Positions 35,894 through 44,589 of a DNA stretch of 64,000 nucleotides are shown piece after piece. Numbering within the stretch: position 1 is the first letter of the stretch; every line of letters begins with the position of its first letter. The translations under genes and the position numbers were made by a program. The notes under the pieces are model-generated. The model made no database searches. It worked only from the letters and a program-made list of their open reading frames with translations, and had not been told where the DNA came from. This DNA comes from JBCCXL01 sp039191605 (lineage in GTDB: Bacteria; Acidobacteriota; Thermoanaerobaculia; Multivoradales; JAHZIX01): assembly GCA_039191605.1 (NCBI GenBank), contig JBCCXL010000005.1, positions 62,001-126,000 on the forward strand, given 5' to 3'.

Positions 35894-36823
35894 ATGAAGC
35901 CCAAACGCAAGGAGAATCAAGTGTTGCGACTTATCCCCCTCTCCGTCGCTGCGCTGCTGGCGATGGTCCTCGCCGCCCCGACTTTCGGCGCGACCACCGT
36001 AACCGTCGATCAGGCGGAGTGCCTGCCCGTAGCGGACAACGGGTTGATCACTCTCACCGTCGACGAAGACTTCGGCGGCAGTGAGGTACGCGTCTATTTC
36101 CGTCGCCTCCATCAGGAGGTCGAGGACTTCTACTACGTCATCGCCGAGCCTTACGAGCCGGGCCGCTATTGGGCCGTGCTGCCGAAGGCGGAAGACGAAG
36201 TGCTGGAGCGCTACGATCTCGACCGGGAGAACTACCCCGATGCCCCAGACATCGACGATGTCGACGATGACGACTGGGCTGATTGGTGGCGAGCGAAGGA
36301 AGGCTCGGCGGACCGTAACCCCACCGGCGACCTCGACGACGAGCTGATCGAGGAACGTGCCTCCCTCGGTAAGGAGAGAGGCCGCAACTGGATGGAGACT
36401 CTGGACGACGCTACCTTCCAGCGCTGGCTCGAGGAATTGGAATACGAGCCGACGGAGTACTTCGGCTCGGTCTTCGATCCCCAGGGCAACGAGATCACTC
36501 GCTCCCCGATGAAGGTGGTGGAAGTGCAGGAAGACTGCCCCGACCAGCTGAGCGACGAGCAGCGGGGCTTCGCCGAGAACCTGACGGTCGGCGAGACCGC
36601 CCTATGGTCTGAAGGCGAAGAGGTCTTCCACTGGCTCTGCGACGGCATCGTCAACCGCATCGATCCCAACGGCATTCTGCGGGCTGACGAGATCTGCCGA
36701 GTCTGCTTCGTCGCCTGGTGGCAGAAGGAAGAGCTGCTGATTCCCGCCGCCGCGGCCACGCTGATCGGAGGCGGAGTGATCGCCAGCGACGACGACGATC
36801 CGGTCACGCCGATCCTGCCCTAA
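35894..36823 (+). CDS. Acidic exported protein of unknown function
   Basis: The 309-residue protein has a signal peptide (about residues 12-33, ending PTFGATT). The body is strongly acidic (DIDDVDDDDWADWW near 118-131), with several Cys and Trp residues. Near the C-terminus a hydrophobic, Ala/Gly-rich helix (IPAAAATLIGGGVIA) is followed by DDDDPVTPILP. That tail looks like a sorting or membrane-retention signal but matches neither LPXTG nor PEP-CTERM. GAGGT eight bases before the ATG supports the start. A terminator follows. I do not recognise the family; position suggests a surface-glycan-linked role. Confidence 0.75.
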   Translation: MKPKRKENQVLRLIPLSVAALLAMVLAAPTFGATTVTVDQAECLPVADNGLITLTVDEDFGGSEVRVYFRRLHQEVEDFYYVIAEPYEPGRYWAVLPKAEDEVLERYDLDRENYPDAPDIDDVDDDDWADWWRAKEGSADRNPTGDLDDELIEERASLGKERGRNWMETLDDATFQRWLEELEYEPTEYFGSVFDPQGNEITRSPMKVVEVQEDCPDQLSDEQRGFAENLTVGETALWSEGEEVFHWLCDGIVNRIDPNGILRADEICRVCFVAWWQKEELLIPAAAATLIGGGVIASDDDDPVTPILP

Positions 36824-36837
36824 TTCAGCCAACAGAG

Positions 36838-36876
36838 AACGCCGCGCCGCCACCACTCGGAGGCTGCGCGGCGTTT
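36838..36876 (+). terminator. Intrinsic terminator after the acidic exported protein gene
   Basis: AACGCCGCGC (36838-36847) pairs perfectly with GCGCGGCGTT (36866-36875), an 18-base loop between, followed by a short T-run. It separates the export-machinery genes from the glycosyltransferase chain. Confidence 0.7.
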
Positions 36877-36906
36877 CCATTGGATCCCAGCTCGATTTTT
36901 CTCGCC

Positions 36907-37911
36907 ATGAACGATTCTCCAACAGACTTCGAAGCTCCCATCTTCATTGCTGGCCATCGCGGACTGGTGGGCTCGGCCATTCTTCGCCGACTGGAATCCG
37001 CCGGCTACCGCAACCTGCTCACGGCGAGCCGCAAGGATCTCGATCTTCGAGATCAGGCCGCCGTCGAGGCCTGGTTCGCCCGCCATCGCCCTCATCAGGT
37101 CTACCTCGCTGCGGGCACCGTCGGCGGCATCTTGGCGAATTCCACCCGGCCGGCGGAATTCCTCTACGACAACCTGATGATCCACGGCACGGTGGTCCAC
37201 GCCGCCTACCGGCAGGGGGTCGACAAGCTCCTCTACCTCGGCTCGTCCTGCATCTATCCCCGGGAATGCCCGCAGCCGATGCGCGAAGAGCATCTGCTTA
37301 CCGGCCCCCTGGAGCCCACCAACGAGCCCTACGCCGTCGCCAAGATCGCCGGGATCCGATTGTGCCAGGCCTATCGGCGCCAATACGGCTGTAATTTCGT
37401 CTCGGTGATGCCCACCAACCTCTACGGCCCCGGGGACAACTTCGATCTCGAGACCGCCCACGTGCTTCCGGCGCTGATGCGCAAGCTCCACGACGCCAAG
37501 CTCGCCGGCCGCGGCGAGATCGAGGTTTGGGGCAGCGGCCGGCCGCGCAGAGAGTTTCTCCACGTCGATGACCTGGCGGATGCCTGCGTCTATCTGATGG
37601 AGCATTACGACGAAGAGATCCACGTCAACGTCGGCACCGGCATCGATCTCACCATCCGCGAGCTGGCGCAGACCCTGCGGGACGTCATCCACCCAGAAGC
37701 TCGGCTGGCCTTCGATCCGGACAAGCCCGACGGCACCCCGCGCAAGCTCCTGGACGTCTCCCGCCTCCACTCCTTCGGCTGGCGCCACAAGATCGATCTC
37801 GCCGCGGGGATCCGCAGCACCTACCGCTGGTTCCTGGAGAACTACGGGGAGCTGGACCACGACGGGCTGCGAAGCGTGGCGGCCGGTTCCCCCGCGGTGA
37901 ACCGATCTTGA
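36907..37911 (+). CDS. fcl: GDP-L-fucose synthase (GDP-4-keto-6-deoxymannose epimerase/reductase)
   Basis: From the ATG at 36907 the protein is 334 residues and matches the WcaG/Fcl short-chain dehydrogenase family. It has a nucleotide-binding IFIAGHRGLVGSAI, the family-typical GTVGGI and GSSCIYP, and the catalytic pair in EPYAVAKIAG (YxxxK). The open frame starts earlier (36718) but that part lies in the previous gene and the terminator. It makes GDP-L-fucose from GDP-4-keto-6-deoxymannose. No GDP-mannose dehydratase gene is in the window, so the substrate comes from elsewhere. Its stop overlaps the next start as TTGA. Confidence 0.93.
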   Translation: MNDSPTDFEAPIFIAGHRGLVGSAILRRLESAGYRNLLTASRKDLDLRDQAAVEAWFARHRPHQVYLAAGTVGGILANSTRPAEFLYDNLMIHGTVVHAAYRQGVDKLLYLGSSCIYPRECPQPMREEHLLTGPLEPTNEPYAVAKIAGIRLCQAYRRQYGCNFVSVMPTNLYGPGDNFDLETAHVLPALMRKLHDAKLAGRGEIEVWGSGRPRREFLHVDDLADACVYLMEHYDEEIHVNVGTGIDLTIRELAQTLRDVIHPEARLAFDPDKPDGTPRKLLDVSRLHSFGWRHKIDLAAGIRSTYRWFLENYGELDHDGLRSVAAGSPAVNRS

Positions 37912-38765
37912 GCTCGTCTCTGACGCCTACCGCCTCCCCATCGACGCCGCCGGAGCGGCTCATCGAGCCTCGGGAAGGCTGGACCCTGCTGGAGATCCGG
38001 GAGCTCTGGGACTACCGGGAGCTGCTCTACTTCTTCATCTGGCGAGACATCAAGGTGCGCTACAAGCAAACCTTGTTGGGAGCCGCCTGGGCGATTCTCC
38101 AGCCCCTGCTCACCATGGTGGTGTTCAGCCTCTTCTTCGGCAAGCTGGCGAAGGTGCCCTCCGACGGGGTGCCCTATCCGATCTTCAGCTTCGCCGCCCT
38201 GGTGCCCTGGACCTTCTTCTCCACCGGCCTCAGCCAGAGCGCCAACAGCCTGGTGGGCGCCCAAAACCTGATCAAGAAGATCTACTTCCCCCGCCTGCTG
38301 ATCCCCATGGGCTCGGTGCTCGCCGGCGCCGTAGACCTGGTGCTGGCGATGTCGGTACTCCTCTTGATGATGCTCTACTACGGCTTCTATCCCACCCCGC
38401 GGATGCTGGTGTTGATCCCCCTCGTCGCCCTCGCCTCCCTCACCGCATTGGGAGCGGGGATGCTGCTCAGCGCCCTCAACGTGCAATACCGCGACGTGCG
38501 CTACGTGCTGCCCTTCATGGTGCAGATCTGGCTCTTCGCAACGCCCATCGCCTATCCTTCCAGCCTGCTGGAAGAGCCCTGGCGTACCCTCTACGGCATC
38601 AACCCGATGGTGAGCGTGGTCGAGGGCTTCCGCTGGGCCCTGCTGGATACCGGCTCCGCCTCCCCTACCCTGATCGCTCTCTCGGTCACCTCCGCGGTGA
38701 TCATCGCCGCTACCGGCCTCTACTACTTCTCCCGCACTGAGCGACGCTTCGCCGATATTCTCTGA
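37908..38765 (+). CDS. wzm: Polysaccharide ABC transporter permease (Wzm-like)
   Basis: The 285-residue protein is an ABC-2-type permease. A cytoplasmic lead with RDIKVRYKQTLLGAAWAILQP comes first, then six membrane helices, with the family-typical QNLIKKIYFPRLLIP and NPMVSVVEGFRWALL. It would carry a lipid-linked glycan across the inner membrane together with the ATPase encoded 132 bases downstream. The start is TTG, overlapping the previous stop by 4 nt, with GGTGA just upstream. Confidence 0.93.
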   Translation: MSSSLTPTASPSTPPERLIEPREGWTLLEIRELWDYRELLYFFIWRDIKVRYKQTLLGAAWAILQPLLTMVVFSLFFGKLAKVPSDGVPYPIFSFAALVPWTFFSTGLSQSANSLVGAQNLIKKIYFPRLLIPMGSVLAGAVDLVLAMSVLLLMMLYYGFYPTPRMLVLIPLVALASLTALGAGMLLSALNVQYRDVRYVLPFMVQIWLFATPIAYPSSLLEEPWRTLYGINPMVSVVEGFRWALLDTGSASPTLIALSVTSAVIIAATGLYYFSRTERRFADIL

Positions 38766-38897
38766 GCCTCTCCTGCGGCACGGTTCGACACCGACGGCCC
38801 CCCAGCAGCACCGCAGCAGCAGCACCGCTCCAGTCTCTAGACCACTAGGCCTCGACGGGCACAGCGCCCCAACCACCTTCCCCCTTCCCTGCCCTCT

Positions 38898-40454
38898 ATG
38901 ACTCCCACTAAGGCTCCTTCCCCTAAGACGAGCGCCGACCGAAAAGATTCTCCGGTCAGCGGCGAGGAGAATTCATTGCTCTCGCCGCCGCAAGAGAGCA
39001 CCGCGGTAGTAGCGTCTGAGAGCGTAGGGTATGAGAGCGCAGAATCTGAGGATGCAGGCCCCGAGAGCACCGCCCTCTCGGCAAGCTCCGGGGATTCCTA
39101 CACGGCCATCGCGGTACAGGGTCTCGGCAAGCGCTACCGCCTCGGGGAGCGCTACCGCAGCCGGTACCGCACCCTCGGAGAGACCCTCACCGAGGGCGTC
39201 CAGCGGCTGCTGGGCATCGGCGGCGGGCGAGCCCGCCGCGACCGGCGAGGCGAAGAGAAAAAGGCTCAGCCGGAGATCCTGTGGGCTCTGCGGGACATCG
39301 ACTTCCAGGTGCAGCGCGGGGAAGTGGTGGGCATCATCGGCCACAACGGTGCCGGCAAGAGCACCCTGCTGAAGATCCTCTCCCGCATCACCGCCCCCAC
39401 CGAGGGACAGGTGCGGCTACGGGGCAATCTAGCCTCCCTGCTGGAGGTCGGCACCGGCTTCCACCCTGAGCTCACCGGCCGCGAGAACATCTTCCTCAAC
39501 GGCTCGATCCTCGGCATGCGGCGACAGAAGATCGAAGAGCAATTCGACGCCATCGTCACCTTCGCGGAGATCGCCGACTTCATCGACACTCCGGTGAAGC
39601 ATTATTCCTCCGGCATGTACGTGCGCCTCGCCTTCGCCGTGGCGGCCCACCTCGACCCGGACATCCTGGTGGTGGACGAGATCCTCTCTGTCGGCGACGC
39701 CGCGTTCCAGCGCAAATGCCTGGGCAAAATGAAGGATGTCGCCGGCACCGGGCGCACGGTGATCTTCGTCTCCCACAACATGCAGGCGGTGCAGAGCCTG
39801 TGCACCCGGGCGATCCAGCTCCATCACGGCCGCCTGATCAAGGACGGATCCCCGGCGGAGGTCGTGGCCCACTACCTGGCGATCTCCGCGGAGACCGGAT
39901 CGCGGATGCGCTGGGAGGCAGACGAAGCCCCCGGCAACGCTGAGCTGCGGCTACTGGAAATCGCCGTCCATGACGGCGAGCACAGCGAGGAGGCCGACGA
40001 CAGCGGCCTGGTGGCTCATAAGAGCGTCTTCGCCAGCCGCAAGGATCTGTTCATCGACATGATCTTCGACGCCCGCACCCAGCACCCCGCCCTCTGCGTC
40101 GGCTTCGACCTGATGAGCGCCTCGGGAGAGGTGATTCTGCGCACCTACCAAACCGACGAGGCGGAGGAATCCTGGCCCTCCCCGCAGCCCGGCATCAACC
40201 GCTGGCGCTGCCACATCCCCGCCGGATTCTTGAACGCCGGGCGCTTCTTCGTCTCGCCGCGAATCGGCCTCCATAACCTCTACTGGATCGTCCACCTGGA
40301 TTCTGCGGTGCAATTCGAGGTGCTTCTGGATCACGGCATCTCGCCGCTGTGGAGCTCTCTGGATCAGCGCAGCCGCCCCGGCTCCATCGCGCCGATTCTC
40401 CCCTGGGGAGCGGTCTTAGAGGCAGAGGCAGAAGAGCAAGGGCCCTCGCGGTGA
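38898..40454 (+). CDS. wzt: Polysaccharide ABC transporter ATP-binding protein (Wzt-like)
   Basis: The 518-residue protein begins with about 70 disordered, Ser/Glu-rich residues, which is unusual. The ATPase domain (about 75-340) has Walker A GHNGAGKST, signature YSSGMYVRL, Walker B ILVVDEILS and the switch His in VSHNM. A C-terminal all-beta domain (about 345-500) corresponds to the Wzt_C carbohydrate-binding module, which in O9a-type systems reads the chain-end cap of the polymer. That domain implies a non-reducing-end modification, for which the methyltransferases encoded next are candidates. Confidence 0.93.
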   Translation: MTPTKAPSPKTSADRKDSPVSGEENSLLSPPQESTAVVASESVGYESAESEDAGPESTALSASSGDSYTAIAVQGLGKRYRLGERYRSRYRTLGETLTEGVQRLLGIGGGRARRDRRGEEKKAQPEILWALRDIDFQVQRGEVVGIIGHNGAGKSTLLKILSRITAPTEGQVRLRGNLASLLEVGTGFHPELTGRENIFLNGSILGMRRQKIEEQFDAIVTFAEIADFIDTPVKHYSSGMYVRLAFAVAAHLDPDILVVDEILSVGDAAFQRKCLGKMKDVAGTGRTVIFVSHNMQAVQSLCTRAIQLHHGRLIKDGSPAEVVAHYLAISAETGSRMRWEADEAPGNAELRLLEIAVHDGEHSEEADDSGLVAHKSVFASRKDLFIDMIFDARTQHPALCVGFDLMSASGEVILRTYQTDEAEESWPSPQPGINRWRCHIPAGFLNAGRFFVSPRIGLHNLYWIVHLDSAVQFEVLLDHGISPLWSSLDQRSRPGSIAPILPWGAVLEAEAEEQGPSR

Positions 40455-41389
40455 GCACCCCGTGGAGCCAGCGCGCCGCCAACCTGTGGCATCACTGGCG
40501 CCGCGGGACCCTGCAGCGCCGCCTGAGGTCCCAGCTGCGGCGCCGTCGTCGTCGCCAGCTCCTGGCGGCCAGCCAGCGGCGCGCCGACAGCTTCCGACAG
40601 CTGCGCCACCAGGGCGTCCCCTCGGTGCCCTACCGCCTGCCAGAAGGGCCGGAGCTCACCCTGCCGACGGACAGCCATCTCGCCGCCGAGATCTACGGCG
40701 GGGCCTTCGAGCTCGGAGAACAGGATTTCCTGAGCCGCTACCTGATGCCGGGGGATGTCTTCCTCGACGTCGGCGCCAACCTCGGGCTCTTCACCCTGCG
40801 GGCCGCCGGACGGGTCACCGACTCCGGCCGGGTCTTCGCCTTCGAGCCTTCGGCGAAGACCTTCCAGCGGCTGCACCAGGATGTGGAGCGCAACGGACTG
40901 CACTGGGTTCAGGCGATCCAGGCCGCTCTCTCCGACGCCCCCGGGCAGGCCACCCTCCACGCCTCCAGCAGCGGCTGGGATGCGTGGAATAGCCTCGGCG
41001 CTCCCGCCGAGGGCGACGGCTACGCCCAAGAGGAAGTGGAGCTGATCACCCTCGATGCCTTCTTGGAGGAGCACCCCGCCGCGGCTCGGGCAGCGCTGAT
41101 CAAGCTCGACGTGGAGGGCTGGGAGAGTCGAGTGCTCACCGGCGGGGGGAGCCTCTTCGCCTCCGCCGAGGCCCCCACCCTGCTGGTGGAATTCAACGAC
41201 GAAGCCGCCGCCGGAGCCGGCACCAGCGGCCAGGCCCTCTACCGCCAGCTGGCGGAGCTCGGCTACGACCTCCTGCTCTGGGATTCTGACCTTCGCCAGC
41301 TGCTGCCGGCTGCGCCCAAAGAGCATTACGTATACGAAAATCTCGTCGCCACCAAGAATCTCCTGCGAGATCAGGAGCGCCTGTCGTGA
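40451..41389 (+). CDS. FkbM family methyltransferase 1
   Basis: From the GTG at 40451, which overlaps the Wzt stop, the protein has 312 residues. A basic N-terminal stretch (LRRRRRRQ) precedes a class I SAM-dependent fold with motif I VFLDVGANLGLFTL, an acidic loop VFAFEPSA, and the FkbM-typical LIKLDVEGWESRVL. FkbM enzymes O-methylate sugars or polyketides. Being translationally coupled to the Wzt gene, it may cap or decorate the exported glycan. The frame runs upstream into wzt, but that part is non-coding shadow. Confidence 0.88.
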   Translation: MSTPWSQRAANLWHHWRRGTLQRRLRSQLRRRRRRQLLAASQRRADSFRQLRHQGVPSVPYRLPEGPELTLPTDSHLAAEIYGGAFELGEQDFLSRYLMPGDVFLDVGANLGLFTLRAAGRVTDSGRVFAFEPSAKTFQRLHQDVERNGLHWVQAIQAALSDAPGQATLHASSSGWDAWNSLGAPAEGDGYAQEEVELITLDAFLEEHPAAARAALIKLDVEGWESRVLTGGGSLFASAEAPTLLVEFNDEAAAGAGTSGQALYRQLAELGYDLLLWDSDLRQLLPAAPKEHYVYENLVATKNLLRDQERLS

Positions 41390-42237
41390 AGAGATGGCTC
41401 CGCAGCCTCGCCGCCCAAGCCTTTCCCGGCCGCTTTCGCCCCCCGACCCCCATCGGCCGCCGGGCGCTCTCGGTGGACGGCACCACCGTCGGCCTCGACT
41501 TCGATGACCCCATCCACCGCCGTATTTGGCGTCAGGGGGGCTTCGAGGCGGAGGTGGAAAAGGCCCTTCTGCAGCTCAGTGAAGACGGCGATGTAGTGGT
41601 GGATATCGGCGCCCACAACGGCTGGCACAGCCTCCGCCTGCTGCAGCGCAGGCCGGCCCTTCGCCAGCTCTACGCCTACGAGCCCGCCGCCACCACCTTC
41701 GAATTGCTGCGCTGGGGGGTCGAAGCCCTTCCCCCGAAGCTGCGGCAGCGAACGGAGATTCATCACCTCGCCCTCGGTGCAGAATCCGGCCGCCTGAAGC
41801 TCAAGATCTTCCGCGATCTCGGAACCATGCACGCCTCTCTCCACCCGCTGGCGGATTGGGAATACGACGAGGAAGAGGTGGAGGTCGCCACCCTGGATGA
41901 CCTCGCCGCCGATTACCCCGCGCCGCCGGCGGTGATCAAATGCGATGTCGAGGGAGCGGAGCGCGAGGTGCTCGCCGGAGCTTCGGGCCTGATGACCGGC
42001 CCCACCCCTCCGCTGTGGCTGCTGGAGGCCAATTACGAGACCACCGGAATGGCCGGCTACTTCCCCTGGCAGCTGCTCGACGACGCCGCTCGCTTCGCCC
42101 CCTATCAGGCCTATGTTCTGCGCCAGGGGGGCGTTTGTCCGCTGCCCCACCAGCGCGCCCTGCGCCACGGCGATACACTGATCCTGGCGATCCCCGAGCA
42201 TCATCAGCAGCGCCTCCAGCGGGCGGGCACCCCATGA
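41386..42237 (+). CDS. FkbM family methyltransferase 2
   Basis: The 283-residue protein has motif I VVVDIGAHNGWHSLRL, YAYEPAATTFELL and VIKCDVEGAEREVLAG, the FkbM signature. It starts with a GTG that overlaps the previous stop. After it comes a gap of about 258 bases with a 70-codon frame (ATG 42235) that has Pro/Ser-rich, shadow-like sequence; I do not count that as a gene. Substrate unknown; a sugar hydroxyl of the polymer is likely from context. Confidence 0.87.
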   Translation: MKRWLRSLAAQAFPGRFRPPTPIGRRALSVDGTTVGLDFDDPIHRRIWRQGGFEAEVEKALLQLSEDGDVVVDIGAHNGWHSLRLLQRRPALRQLYAYEPAATTFELLRWGVEALPPKLRQRTEIHHLALGAESGRLKLKIFRDLGTMHASLHPLADWEYDEEEVEVATLDDLAADYPAPPAVIKCDVEGAEREVLAGASGLMTGPTPPLWLLEANYETTGMAGYFPWQLLDDAARFAPYQAYVLRQGGVCPLPHQRALRHGDTLILAIPEHHQQRLQRAGTP

Positions 42238-42495
42238 GCTCCACGGAACCCAAGATTTCCGGCACAATCAGGGGCCCCGTCCACGGAAAAGCCCGAGGAC
42301 ACCTCAGCTCGGCGTTGGAGCTTCTCCAACCCACCACCGGTCCCGCTTCCGACTCCCCCACTCCACTTCCGATTCTGCTTCCCCCTTCGCCTCAACCCCG
42401 GCTTCTCTCGAGCGGTCCCCGCCGCTCCCCTCGAGGCGCCAGCTAGGGACCCTGTCGGGGAATTCCCCAGGGCGCTTCCCAAGGAGATTCGAGCG

Positions 42496-43449
42496 ATGAA
42501 AGTTCTCGTTACCGGTGGCCTCGGCACCGTCGGCGGCGGCCTCGTGGCCGAGCTGCGGCAGCGCGGGCACCACGTCATTTCCTGTGACCAGCGACACGAG
42601 CGCGACGAGAAGGGCTTCTCCCTGCGCTCCGACCTGGAGGTGCCCCTCTATGCCCGCTGTGACGTCGGCGAGATGCGGCAGCTGCAGCGGGTCTTCGATG
42701 CCCTGGGGCCCTTCGACGTGGTGTACCACTGCGCCGCGGAATTCGGCCGCTGGAACGGCGAAGACTTCTACGAATCGCTGTGGCGCACCAACGCCGTCGG
42801 CACCAAGAACCTGATCCGGCTGCAGGAGGAGAGGGGTTTTCGCCTGGTTCACTTCTCCTCCTCCGAGGTCTACGGCGACTGGCCCGAGATCATGGTTGAA
42901 ACGGTGATGGACGACTACGAGATCAAGCAGCTCAACGACTACGCCATGTCCAAGTGGGTCAACGAGATGCAAATCCGCAACTCGGCGACCCAATTCGGCA
43001 CCGAGAGCGTGGTGGTGCGCCTGTTCAACACCTACGGACCGGGGGAGGAATACAGCCCCTATCGCTCCGTCAACTGCCGATTCCTCTACTGCGCCCTCCA
43101 CGGTCTGCCCTTCACCGTCTTCCGCGGCCACGAGCGCACCTCCACCTATCTCTCCGACACGGTACGCACGGTGGCCAACATCGCCGACAACTTCCGCCCC
43201 GGGGAGACCTACAACATCGGCGGCAACCAGCTCCACACCATCGAGGAGCTGGCGGAGGCGGTGCTGGCAGTCAGCGGCGCGGACCCCAGCCTGGTGGACT
43301 ACAAGGAGAGCGAAGTCCTGACCACCAAGGTCAAGCGAGTGGACGGCAGCAAGGCGGTGGAACATCTGGATCACCGCAATACCGTGGACCTGCGCTCCGG
43401 CCTCCAGCTCACCACCGACTGGATGCGCCAGCGCTACGGCCTCTCCTAA
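42496..43449 (+). CDS. NAD-dependent sugar epimerase/dehydratase
   Basis: The 317-residue extended short-chain dehydrogenase has the nucleotide-binding motif KVLVTGGLGTVGGGL. Its catalytic residues lie in HFSSSEVYGD and DYAMSKWVNE (YxxxK), and LFNTYGPGEEYSPYRS matches the RmlB/GalE-like class. AAGGAG ten bases upstream gives an unusually strong ribosome site, suggesting a point of fresh initiation in the chain. It acts on a nucleotide sugar, but whether as 4-epimerase, 4,6-dehydratase or reductase cannot be told by eye. Confidence 0.88.
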   Translation: MKVLVTGGLGTVGGGLVAELRQRGHHVISCDQRHERDEKGFSLRSDLEVPLYARCDVGEMRQLQRVFDALGPFDVVYHCAAEFGRWNGEDFYESLWRTNAVGTKNLIRLQEERGFRLVHFSSSEVYGDWPEIMVETVMDDYEIKQLNDYAMSKWVNEMQIRNSATQFGTESVVVRLFNTYGPGEEYSPYRSVNCRFLYCALHGLPFTVFRGHERTSTYLSDTVRTVANIADNFRPGETYNIGGNQLHTIEELAEAVLAVSGADPSLVDYKESEVLTTKVKRVDGSKAVEHLDHRNTVDLRSGLQLTTDWMRQRYGLS

Positions 43450-43464
43450 GGCCGCCCTGAAGTC

Positions 43465-44589
43465 ATGAAGATCCTCTGCGTCGTCGGAGCCCGGCCCAAC
43501 TTTATGAAGGTGGCGCCCATACTCCGCGAGCTGCGGCGGCGCGGTGCGCCGTGGCAGCATCGACTGGTGCACACCGGCCAGCACTACGACGCCAACATGT
43601 CGAAGATCTTCTTCGATCAGCTGGGGCTGCCTCGGCCCGACGAGGATCTAGGGGTTGGCTCCGCCTCCCACGCGGTGCAGACGGCGAAGGTGATGATCGC
43701 CTTCGAGCCCTGCCTGGAGGCCTGGCGGCCGGATTGGGTGGTGGTGGTGGGAGACGTCAACTCCACCCTGGCGGCCACCCTGGTGGCCTCCAAGCGGGGT
43801 ATTCGGGTGGCCCACGTGGAGGCTGGCCTACGCTCCTTCGATCGCGGCATGCCGGAGGAGCTCAACCGCCTGCTCACCGATCAGCTGGCGGACCTGCTCC
43901 TCACCCCCTCCCCGGAGGCGGCGGTCAACCTGCGGGCCGAAGGCATTCCCGACGAGCGAATCGCCTTCGTCGGCAACGTGATGATCGACACCCTGGTAGA
44001 TCAGCTACCGGCCATCGAGGCCAGCGAGATTCACCACCGGCTGGGCCTCGAGGCCGGCGGCTATCTGCTGGCCACCCTCCACCGCCCCTCCAACGTCGAT
44101 GACCCAGCGGTGCTGAGGGAGCTGCTGGCAGCCCTCGGAGAGCTCGCCCGGGAGCGGCCGGTGATCTTCCCCGTCCATCCCCGCACCCGCGCCAAGATCG
44201 AGGCCCTCGGCGGAGCGCCGAATCCAGGCCTGCGGCTTTTAGAGCCCCTGGGCTACGTCGACTTCGTCGCCCTGACCCAGCGCGCCGCGCTGGTGGTCAC
44301 CGATTCCGGGGGGCTGCAGGAAGAGACCACCTGGCTGGGGGTGCCCTGCCTCACCGCCCGCCCCAATACGGAGCGACCGGTGACCCTCACCGAAGGCACC
44401 AACCGGCTGATCCCCAGCCGCCGCGACGCCGTTCTGGAGGCGGCGCGGGGGATCCTCGCAGCGCCTCCCCAGGGCCGCCGACCGCAGCTCTGGGACGGGC
44501 ACGCGGCGCGGCGCATCGTCGATGCCCTCGAGGCATACTGCGAGAACTCAGAGGCACCGGACGGACCGGAGGCCCGGAGGGCGCCGTGA
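43465..44589 (+). CDS. wecB: UDP-N-acetylglucosamine 2-epimerase, non-hydrolysing
   Basis: The 374-residue GT-B-fold enzyme interconverts UDP-GlcNAc and UDP-ManNAc. Motifs are CVVGARPNFMKVAPIL, HTGQHYD, VVVGDVNSTLAA, HVEAGLRSFDRGMPEE and VVTDSGGLQEE, typical of the non-hydrolysing (WecB/MnaA) type rather than hydrolysing NeuC. The product could feed ManNAc into the polymer, or indirectly into the nonulosonate genes further on. It starts 15 bases after the previous gene. Confidence 0.93.
   Translation: MKILCVVGARPNFMKVAPILRELRRRGAPWQHRLVHTGQHYDANMSKIFFDQLGLPRPDEDLGVGSASHAVQTAKVMIAFEPCLEAWRPDWVVVVGDVNSTLAATLVASKRGIRVAHVEAGLRSFDRGMPEELNRLLTDQLADLLLTPSPEAAVNLRAEGIPDERIAFVGNVMIDTLVDQLPAIEASEIHHRLGLEAGGYLLATLHRPSNVDDPAVLRELLAALGELARERPVIFPVHPRTRAKIEALGGAPNPGLRLLEPLGYVDFVALTQRAALVVTDSGGLQEETTWLGVPCLTARPNTERPVTLTEGTNRLIPSRRDAVLEAARGILAAPPQGRRPQLWDGHAARRIVDALEAYCENSEAPDGPEARRAP

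Noticed and set aside
42235..42446. A 70-codon frame after FkbM methyltransferase 2, with an ATGA overlap
   Set aside because: Pro/Ser-rich shadow-like sequence with no motif. The overlap alone is not enough in this composition.
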